Of a stretch of DNA of 8,723 nucleotides, positions 1-4,344 are shown one piece after another. A program made the position numbers and the translations under genes. Origin of the DNA: DATMBL01 sp035559295 (lineage in GTDB: Bacteria > Desulfobacterota > Binatia > UBA9968); assembly GCA_035559295.1 (NCBI GenBank), contig DATMBL010000058.1, forward strand, positions 1 to 8,723. Reading direction: 5' to 3'. The notes beneath the pieces were generated by a model that saw only the letters and a list, made by a program, of their open reading frames with translations, searched no databases and was not told the DNA's origin. The stretch's first letter is position 1. Each line of letters begins with the position of its first letter.

Positions 1-1067
1 TAGAACCATGCGAATCCCATATCGCGCCTCCTCTCATCCGTGACCTGGACCACGAGCGTTTGTAGGATCGGATGGGTGGCGAAGGCGCTCGTTCCCAGCA
101 GCAAGGCGGCTACGGAAACGGAAAAAATATTCGCGCCGATCCAGGGAAAGCCAATCGCCGTGAACGCCGCCAGGCCGTAGGCTCCCAAGAGGACTCTTTG
201 AGGGTGAAAGGAGTCGGCGAGCCGTCCACCGAGGAGCGGCCCCGCAATGCTGCCGATCATGAGCGCCGTGAAAACCGCGCCCACCGCCGCAGGCTCCATC
301 TCCAAGGTATGGCTCAGGTAAAGAGGCAGAAAAGTAGAAACCACCCCATGGCCCGATCCTCCCGCCGCCACGATCGCCGCGACGAGGATCCAGCGCAGGT
401 GCGGGTTTGCGATACTGAATCGGCTGTCTTGCCAGAACGAGGAATCCGGCTCTTCCTGAGCGTTGTTGGTTTGCGGGTCTTTGAGTATGAAACACATCGC
501 GATTCCGACGAGAACCGCCGGCGCCGCAAACAGGATCGTGGTGACACGCCACCCCCAAAGCCCGATCAACACCGCAGCAAAAAGCGGAATAAAAGCCGTC
601 CCGACGTTGCCTGCGGTAAAATGGGCCGCCAGCGCCGTGCCGAGATGCTTTCGATGAAAGTGGCGGGAAAGGAGCGCGCTGCCGACCGGGTGTTGGGCCG
701 CGCCGCCGACCCGGGACATCACGGTCCAAAAGAAGAACTGAGGAAAGGTCTGAGCGAGCGCGACCAGCACGAAACTGAGGCCGACGATGGCGTTACCGAA
801 CCCCAGGAGCAAGTGGCGCTTGATCGTGCGCGCCAAGCCGCCCGCTACGAGCTGGAGCGAACCGCCGACTGCGCTTGCGACTCCGAGCATCACGCCGAGC
901 TGGCTGTAGCCGAAGCCAAGCTCGACCAACACCAGCGGATACACGAGCGGCTTCAGCGCGGATTGAGCGTGATTGATGCCGTGGGCGATACTGATCAGAG
1001 CCAGGGCCGTTTTCGAGCGGTGACGGTCGTCCGTCTCGTGGTGGCCATGGGTGTGATCGTGTGCCAT
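1..1067 (-). CDS. MFS transporter with His-rich N-terminus (3' end outside window), candidate nickel transporter
   Basis: Seen: reading the minus strand from ATG at 1067, the frame stays open for 355 codons to the window edge, so the C-terminus is missing. The N-terminus MAHDHTHGHHETDDRH has six histidines in 16 residues and precedes the first hydrophobic segment (about residues 19-48). Repeated hydrophobic segments follow, with a polar central loop around 196-222 (KDPQTNNAQEEPDSS), as expected for a 12-helix major facilitator. The segment GGAAQHPVGSALLSRHF (121-137) and the following AGN-G-AF-P motif resemble the fosmidomycin-resistance (Fsr)-like MFS group. It lies 54 bases downstream of nikR on the same strand. 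Inference: the metal-binding tail and NikR neighbour suggest nickel or cobalt transport, probably export, but direction and substrate are not shown by the sequence. A drug or sugar-phosphate substrate remains possible. The Shine-Dalgarno sequence is weak (AAGCAG); no other start lies in frame upstream in the intergenic gap. Confidence 0.85.
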   Translation of the reverse strand, partial: MAHDHTHGHHETDDRHRSKTALALISIAHGINHAQSALKPLVYPLVLVELGFGYSQLGVMLGVASAVGGSLQLVAGGLARTIKRHLLLGFGNAIVGLSFVLVALAQTFPQFFFWTVMSRVGGAAQHPVGSALLSRHFHRKHLGTALAAHFTAGNVGTAFIPLFAAVLIGLWGWRVTTILFAAPAVLVGIAMCFILKDPQTNNAQEEPDSSFWQDSRFSIANPHLRWILVAAIVAAGGSGHGVVSTFLPLYLSHTLEMEPAAVGAVFTALMIGSIAGPLLGGRLADSFHPQRVLLGAYGLAAFTAIGFPWIGANIFSVSVAALLLGTSAFATHPILQTLVVQVTDERRRDMGFAWF

Positions 1068-1121
1068 GCGACTGCTTGGTAATATTAAACGCTAAATCGT
1101 GTTATTGAACATGAAAAAAAA
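1068..1121 (-). promoter_or_regulatory. AT-rich gap between nikR and the MFS gene, possible promoter/operator
   Basis: This 54-base spacer is far richer in A and T than its surroundings. On the minus strand it holds a T8 run directly after the nikR stop, then TTCAAT, 16 bases, TAATAT as a poor sigma70-like pair. The T8 run has no GC-rich stem before it, so it is unlikely to be a terminator. ATCGTGTTA at 1096-1104 (plus strand) recurs in reverse orientation at the 5' end of nikR. A NikR-controlled promoter for the transporter is an inference. Confidence 0.3.
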
Positions 1122-1538
1122 TTAATTCTTGATCTCAGTCGTGGTGGTGATCAACCGCCCGTTTTGCACGCCTTTGGTTGCAATCAGCCTGCCGGCGACC
1201 TCGTGCACTTTGTTCGCCGAGCCGCGCACGACGATTACCTCGAGGCAATTGTGCGCATCGAGATGGATGTGCAGGCTCGCGTTCACGGCGACACTCGCCT
1301 TGTGCTGCATATCCGCAAGCAGATCGCTCAGGTGATGCGTCCGGTGGTCGTAAAGCAGACTGATCACGCCCACGACTTCCTCGTCCCCTTTGCCGACTTT
1401 CTTTTGGATCAGATGATCGCGGATCAAGTCGCGAATCGCCTCGGAGCGGTTCTGATAACCTAACCCGCTGATACTTTGATCAAACGCTGAAAGGAGGTCT
1501 CCTTCCAATGAAACGCCGAAACGCGATAGATGGTGCAT
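1122..1538 (-). CDS. nikR: Nickel-responsive transcriptional regulator NikR
   Basis: A 138-residue ribbon-helix-helix repressor; the family binds DNA as a tetramer when loaded with Ni(II) and controls nickel uptake or efflux genes. Seen: the N-terminal ribbon-helix-helix (RFGVSLEGDLLSAFD, then GYQNRSEAIRDLIRDHL) occupies about residues 6-43. The C-terminal ACT-like nickel domain holds all four ligands of the high-affinity site: H79 (MQHKAS) and H90, H92, C98 in LHIHLDAHNCLEVIVVRG, with the same spacing as the E. coli H76, H87, H89, C95 set. Start: an in-frame ATG 33 bases upstream (1571) would add 11 residues. I prefer 1538 because 138 residues and the position of the first beta strand match known NikR proteins; neither start has a good Shine-Dalgarno sequence. 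The neighbouring His-rich MFS gene is the likely target, and nikR is divergent from the cytochrome c operon. Confidence 0.93.
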   Translation of the reverse strand: MHHLSRFGVSLEGDLLSAFDQSISGLGYQNRSEAIRDLIRDHLIQKKVGKGDEEVVGVISLLYDHRTHHLSDLLADMQHKASVAVNASLHIHLDAHNCLEVIVVRGSANKVHEVAGRLIATKGVQNGRLITTTTEIKN

Positions 1539-1697
1539 AAAGAGCGACTCGGCTTTTGGTAACACGATCATTTATAGCGTGTCAATTGCCAGCCGCGCCT
1601 ATCGGTGATTTTTGTCCTCGTCAGCCCGCGCGAGCCTGCCACCAGGCCGGTCGGGCTGCGCTTGGAAGGCTCAGCCGGCTGTGTTACGCGTGTAGCA
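1539..1697. promoter_or_regulatory. Divergent spacer between nikR and the cytochrome c/SCO operon
   Basis: This gap must hold promoters for both directions, but I see no convincing pair. On the minus strand TTGACA (1576-1581) is followed too closely by TATAAA (1572-1577) to work with it, and TATAAA ends at the first base of the upstream nikR ATG at 1571. GTAACAC at 1559-1565 (plus strand) resembles the half-site I recall for deltaproteobacterial NikR, but no matching partner lies 13-16 bases away. Boundaries depend on the start codons chosen for the two genes. Confidence 0.25.
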
Positions 1698-2129
1698 GTG
1701 AGAGTGTCGGCGCGCTTAGCATCGATTTTGTTCCTCATCAGTTTGACCTTGGGCTGCGGACGAAACGAGCGGATGGATTCGATTTACGCGCAGCGCTGCG
1801 CCAGCTGCCACGGTCTTTCGGGCCGCGGGGACGGCCCGCTTTCCGCCTCCCTGCCGGTTTCGGTTCCCGACTTCAGAACCACGGTCGAGCAAAGGAGCAC
1901 GGGGCAGATTCGCCGTATCATCTCGAACGGAAAGGGCTTGATGCCTGCGTTCGAGCCCGCCCTTCGGCCTGCGGAGATCACCGATATGGTTCAGATGGTG
2001 CGTTTTCTCAGCCGCGAGGGCCGCAATCTCCGATGGTGGGAGAGGTTCGACACCCTGGTTGTGGCACATTGCAGCGTTCCCTGGGAGCTGGTCCTCGGAA
2101 CCGATGAACCCGCGGAAGGCGGCAGATGA
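1698..2129 (+). CDS. Small mono-haem cytochrome c, probable lipoprotein
   Basis: Class I-type cytochrome c of about 143 residues, expected to carry electrons in the periplasm. Seen: one haem motif CASCH (residues 34-38, from the GTG start at 1698), then GLSGRGDGPL, typical of the small Cytochrome_C/cbb3-III-like family. The likely axial methionine is M82 in GKGLMPAF. The N-terminus RVSARLASILFLISLTLGC is a short basic-hydrophobic signal ending in Cys20; the lipobox LTLGC is imperfect (Thr at -3), so lipidation is likely but not certain. Start: the frame is open from GTG 1605, but the extra 31 residues are not signal-like. GTG 1698 or 1704 gives a normal signal peptide, though no clear Shine-Dalgarno sequence decides between them. 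The stop overlaps the SCO gene start by four bases (ATGA), indicating translational coupling. Partner is probably an aa3- or cbb3-type oxidase encoded elsewhere. Confidence 0.8.
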   Translation: MRVSARLASILFLISLTLGCGRNERMDSIYAQRCASCHGLSGRGDGPLSASLPVSVPDFRTTVEQRSTGQIRRIISNGKGLMPAFEPALRPAEITDMVQMVRFLSREGRNLRWWERFDTLVVAHCSVPWELVLGTDEPAEGGR

Positions 2130-2737
2130 GATTCGCCGGTCTTTTGTCGACTTGCTCCGCTGCGGTTCTGTGCGTGATCGCGGAGAACGCAGTTTTAGGA
2201 CACGATCCCGATACGGTCCTTCCCAGGTTCGAGCGGCGCGAAGTGGAATTGGCCGTCCGGGACTTTACGTTGACGGACCAGGACGGCCGGCAGCTGGCAT
2301 TTAAGCACCTGAGCGGCAAGGTGGTCGTGCTCGGATTCGGCTATACGACCTGTCCGGACGTTTGCCCGCTGATGACCGCTACCATGCTGAGCGTGCAGCG
2401 AACTATTCCGGAAAACCAGAAAGGGTCGGTGTACTTTCTCACGGTTACCACCGATCCCGAGATCGACACGCCGGCCGTACTGGGCGCCTATGCTCGGCGC
2501 TACGGAGCCGATCTTTCGAATTGGGCTTTTCTCACGGGCCCGCCTTCCGCCCTGAAAAGAGTGTGGGAAAACTTCGGCCTGCGACCGGTGAAAAAAGCGC
2601 GAGGGCTGGTCGAACATGCGCCGTTAACCGTGCTGATCGACCGGCAGGGTATTGCGCGGTTGGCTTACATCGGTGGCTCCCCGGAGGCGCGGGTGATGCG
2701 CCGGGATGTCGCGGAACTGCTGCAGCGCCGGAGCTAG
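2126..2737 (+). CDS. SCO1/SenC family copper chaperone (thioredoxin fold)
   Basis: A 203-residue SCO protein, which in known systems delivers copper to the CuA or CuB site of cytochrome oxidase and/or acts as a periplasmic thiol reductase. Seen: an N-terminal signal or anchor (residues about 1-25), a strand beginning FTLTDQDGRQLAF, then the copper-binding CPDVC (C76, C80) after VVVLGFGYTTC. The family's TxDPExDTP segment appears as TTDPEIDTP (108-116), and the third copper ligand His is H164 in VEHAPLTVLID. All three ligands are therefore present. Length and domain order are normal. It overlaps the cytochrome c gene by four bases and is co-transcribed with it, which fits a copper-dependent respiratory oxidase. 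No oxidase subunit genes lie in the window. Confidence 0.93.
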   Translation: MRFAGLLSTCSAAVLCVIAENAVLGHDPDTVLPRFERREVELAVRDFTLTDQDGRQLAFKHLSGKVVVLGFGYTTCPDVCPLMTATMLSVQRTIPENQKGSVYFLTVTTDPEIDTPAVLGAYARRYGADLSNWAFLTGPPSALKRVWENFGLRPVKKARGLVEHAPLTVLIDRQGIARLAYIGGSPEARVMRRDVAELLQRRS

Positions 2738-2744
2738 CCTGACC

Positions 2745-2775
2745 CGGCGAAGTTCGCGCCGCTCAACGGTTTTTT
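2745..2775 (+). terminator. Weak intrinsic terminator candidate after the SCO gene
   Basis: Starting eight bases after the SCO stop there is a CGGCG/CGCCG stem (2745-2749 with 2757-2761). A competing GCCG/CGGT stem (2758-2761 with 2767-2770) sits directly against T6 at 2770-2775. The second stem has the right position but is only four pairs including a G-U wobble. Function is plausible because a new promoter follows at once. Confidence 0.4.
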
Positions 2776-2811
2776 GTGTGATCCCCCAACGTTCAGGCGG
2801 GCAACTTCAGC

Positions 2812-2840
2812 TTGACAATCCAGGGGCGTAAAATTAAACT
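2812..2840 (+). promoter_or_regulatory. Sigma70-type promoter for the zapB-like/zapA operon
   Basis: A perfect -35 hexamer TTGACA (2812-2817) is followed after 17 bases by TAAACT (2835-2840, four of six consensus matches). The predicted transcript starts near 2847, giving a leader of about 20 bases with AAGGAAG as ribosome binding site before ATG 2869. An alternative -10, TAAAAT at 2829-2834, is too close to the -35 hexamer. Confidence 0.65.
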
Positions 2841-2868
2841 CAAACGTGAATTTTGAAGGAAGCACGCC

Positions 2869-3099
2869 ATGGCTCTCGATAGCATCGAGCAATTGGAAGC
2901 AAAAATCGATCGCCTCATTGAAAAGCACGAAAAAGTCAGAAGAGAAAAGGAGTCGATAGAGAAAAAGCTGCAGCAAAAGGAAAGCGAGTGGCATCACCTT
3001 AGAGGGCAACTGCGGCAGTACGAGCGCGAGCGCGTGGAGCTGCGTGAGAAGCTCGATAAGATTCTCGGGCACTTCGAAAGCCTGGACCTACCGGATTGA
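2869..3099 (+). CDS. ZapB-like small coiled-coil protein
   Basis: A 76-residue, highly charged protein rich in Glu, Lys, Arg and Gln with almost no Gly or Pro. The stretch from residue 5 (SIEQLEAKIDRLIEKHEKV) to about 68 has heptad spacing of Leu and Ile and should form one continuous coiled coil. It has no signal peptide, membrane segment or catalytic motif. Its size and position directly before zapA match the ZapB/TIGR02449-type proteins that precede zapA in many proteobacteria. By inference it helps ZapA bundle FtsZ filaments at the division septum. Sequence alone cannot separate ZapB from other short coiled coils, so no symbol is given. AAGGAAG lies eight bases before the ATG. The stop codon is 10 bases before zapA, whose ribosome binding site overlaps it. 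Confidence 0.82.
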   Translation: MALDSIEQLEAKIDRLIEKHEKVRREKESIEKKLQQKESEWHHLRGQLRQYERERVELREKLDKILGHFESLDLPD

Positions 3100-3109
3100 G
3101 GCGAACTTC

Positions 3110-3388
3110 ATGAAACGGTCGCTTGATGTTGAGATCCTCGGGCAAAAGTTCACGATCAGCAGCGATGCCGACGAGGATCACATGTTGAAAGTCGCCGGCT
3201 ATGTCGACGAGAAGATGCAGGAGCTGATGAAATCGTCGAAAGCGCTCGCGAAGTCCAATATTGGAATGCTGGCCGCTCTGAACATTGCGGATGAGTATCA
3301 TCGCCTCAAAGCATCGCATGAAGCGATCCTCAACAGAGTGAGTCAGTTGTCCAAGAAGTTGACTGCGACTTTAAGCGAGGAAGGATAA
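3110..3388 (+). CDS. zapA: Cell division protein ZapA
   Basis: A 92-residue ZapA, a cytoplasmic FtsZ-ring protein that cross-links FtsZ protofilaments. Seen: the N-terminal globular segment KRSLDVEILGQKFTISSDAD (V-I-G---- I pattern of the family), then HMLKVAGYVDEKMQELM, ALNIADEYHRLK and a C-terminal coiled coil to residue 92. Length is normal (E. coli 109; many homologues 90-100). The start is ATG 3110 because GAGG at 3098-3101 gives a well-placed ribosome binding site; a longer frame to 3044 would overlap the upstream gene and lacks family similarity. The next element downstream is the structured 6S RNA region, a classical neighbour of zapA. The last codons overlap a possible promoter for that RNA. 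Confidence 0.93.
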   Translation: MKRSLDVEILGQKFTISSDADEDHMLKVAGYVDEKMQELMKSSKALAKSNIGMLAALNIADEYHRLKASHEAILNRVSQLSKKLTATLSEEG

Positions 3389-3389
3389 T
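3359..3389 (+). promoter_or_regulatory. Possible promoter for the 6S RNA transcript, inside the 3' end of zapA
   Basis: TTGACT (3359-3364) is separated by 19 bases from GATAAT (3384-3389). Both hexamers match consensus at five of six positions, but the spacer is longer than the usual 16-18. A start near 3396 would put the 3392-3438 hairpin at the 5' end of the transcript and give a 5'-extended 6S precursor. Co-transcription from the zapB-like/zapA promoter is the alternative. Confidence 0.4.
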
Positions 3390-3391
3390 CA

Positions 3392-3438
3392 CTCTTCGAG
3401 GCGGCAGGCCGTGTCTGCCCGGGCAACAGCCTCGAGAG
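3392..3438 (+). other. Stable 5' hairpin preceding the 6S RNA
   Basis: CTCT-t-CGAGGC (3392-3402) pairs with GCCTCGAGAG (3429-3438), ten pairs with one bulged base. Inside, GGCAG (3403-3407) pairs with CTGCC (3415-3419). No T-run follows, so it is not an intrinsic terminator of zapA. It ends two bases before the long 6S outer stem and may be a leader removed on maturation, or a separate regulatory element. Confidence 0.5.
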
Positions 3439-3440
3439 AC

Positions 3441-3692
3441 GGTGGAAAGATGAGGGTTTGGGGAGAAGCAATCGTTCAATATCTGATCTGGATTCGTGCG
3501 TCGCTGTATTCCATAAAGACTTGGCGGCCCTCGGGCGAGGGCTTGAAACGGTTTGTGGAATTTCCGCCGCCTGCGTTTCGTTGCGGTGCCGTTGCAGTTT
3601 ACGCAAAACAGCGCGCCAGGGGACCTACCCGCACGCTCTGTAGATCAGATTGTTAGTTCGGTTCCCCGCCTAAAGCCCTTCGTCTCTCCACC
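3441..3692 (+). ncRNA. ssrS: 6S RNA (extended form), global regulator of sigma70 RNA polymerase
   Basis: The stretch lacks a credible gene and lies between zapA and fau, the standard place for ssrS in proteobacteria. It folds as one rod: outer stem 3441-3465 with 3662-3692 (GGTGGA/TCCACC at the ends, GGGGA/TCCCC at the inner end, about 23 pairs with small bulges). Next come CTGATCT/AGATCAG (3483-3489 with 3642-3648) and CGTGCG/CGCACG (3495-3500 with 3630-3635). An open region leads to a terminal arm ATTCCATAAA/TTTGTGGAAT (3508-3517 with 3552-3561) capped by CCCTC-GGGC-GAGGG. The apical sequence with GAGGGCTTGAAAC resembles the E. coli 6S segment CCGAGAAGCCTTAAAAC. A side hairpin TGCGT/ACGCA (3572-3605) sits in the 3' half of the open region, as in known 6S RNAs. 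At about 252 bases it is longer than the usual 180; the ends are set by pairing, and a covariance model may report a shorter core. Confidence 0.78.
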
Positions 3693-3708
3693 CGCTCGTA
3701 CGTGAGCG
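3693..3708 (+). other. Short hairpin abutting the fau start codon
   Basis: CGCTC (3693-3697) pairs with GAGCG (3704-3708) around a six-base loop. It begins directly after the 6S outer stem and ends one base before the ATG of fau, covering the place where a ribosome binding site should be. It could stack on the 6S stem or mark the processed 3' boundary. Confidence 0.4.
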
Positions 3709-4317
3709 ATGAACATTGGAGAGAAGAAGTCGGCGCTGCGCGCCGCATCGCTATCCCAACGTAACTCGCTTTCCGAAGTCCAGGCTCGCGCCAAAAGCGC
3801 GGCTATTCAGACAAACGCATTGGCCTTTCCCGGCTACGTCAGCGCGACCTCGGTCGCGCTGTACAGCTCGGTCGACAATGAAGTCGCCACGGAGAAGATC
3901 CTCGATCACGCGCTTGCGCACGGAAAGTCTTTATTCTTTCCCCGCTGGCAAGACGGCGACCGCCTCGAGCTGGTGGCGGTCACTTCTGCGAGCGAGCTCG
4001 CTCCCGGGAAATTCGGCATCCCCGAGCCGGTCGGGGCGGCCGGACTCGGCGATCTGGGAGCCGAAGCCTTGCTCGTGTTCGTTCCGGGGCTTGCGTTCGA
4101 TCCATGCGGCAACCGGCTGGGTCGGGGAAGGGGTTGTTACGATCGGCTCTTGGCCCGGCTCGGGCCGGGCTCGATACCGGTCGGGCTCGCCTACGAGTTT
4201 CAGATCGTGCCCAAGATTCCCAGCGAGACGTGGGATCGGCCGGTCCGGTACGTTATTACGGAAAGCAGAATCATCGACTGCGCCGATATTCGGTCGTCGT
4301 CCGAGAGGCTCTGCTGA
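3709..4317 (+). CDS. fau: 5-formyltetrahydrofolate cyclo-ligase
   Basis: A 202-residue 5-FCL (EC 6.3.3.2), which uses ATP to convert 5-formyltetrahydrofolate to 5,10-methenyltetrahydrofolate in the cytoplasm. Seen: the N-terminal KKSALRAASLSQRNSLS helix common to the family, the central LYSSVDNEVATEKIL segment, and the nucleotide/folate signature FVPGLAFDPCGNRLGRGRGCYDRLL (residues 124-148), followed by GLAYEFQIVPKIPSETWDRPV (159-179). The signature normally ends in G-x-G-x-GYYDR or similar; here the first Tyr is Cys144. Length is normal. The start at 3709 fits the family N-terminus, but there is no good Shine-Dalgarno sequence and a hairpin directly precedes it. The 6S-fau linkage is a widespread arrangement, and the two are probably one transcript. 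rny starts 27 bases downstream. Confidence 0.92.
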   Translation: MNIGEKKSALRAASLSQRNSLSEVQARAKSAAIQTNALAFPGYVSATSVALYSSVDNEVATEKILDHALAHGKSLFFPRWQDGDRLELVAVTSASELAPGKFGIPEPVGAAGLGDLGAEALLVFVPGLAFDPCGNRLGRGRGCYDRLLARLGPGSIPVGLAYEFQIVPKIPSETWDRPVRYVITESRIIDCADIRSSSERLC

Positions 4318-4330
4318 AGTCAAAACCGAA

Positions 4331-4338
4331 AGGAGGTG
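4331..4338 (+). promoter_or_regulatory. Near-perfect ribosome binding site that sets the rny start
   Basis: AGGAGGTG is almost fully complementary to the 16S rRNA 3' end. It stands at the right distance (six bases) from TTG 4345. The in-frame GTG at 4336 lies inside this site and cannot be its start codon, which decides for TTG. Confidence 0.7.
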
Positions 4339-4344
4339 TTGGCG

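Noticed and set aside
34..729. Minus-strand open frame overlapping the MFS gene in another frame
   Set aside because: Arg/Gly/Pro-rich shadow with no hydrophobic segments; the true MFS frame covers the same bases.
72..1082. Long plus-strand open frame opposite the MFS gene
   Set aside because: Its translation is Arg-, Asp- and Glu-rich with no fold or family resemblance; the minus-strand frame encodes a coherent membrane protein through to the window edge.
1113..1124. T8 run after the nikR stop (minus strand) as a terminator
   Set aside because: No GC-rich stem precedes it; only the short palindrome AATTAATT is nearby.
1572..1581. TTGACA and TATAAA at the nikR 5' end as its promoter
   Set aside because: The two hexamers overlap or nearly touch instead of being 16-18 bases apart, and neither has a suitable partner at normal distance.
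3411..3656. Small open frames inside the zapA-fau gap
   Set aside because: No ribosome binding site or recognisable protein; the sequence is better explained by paired RNA structure of 6S RNA.
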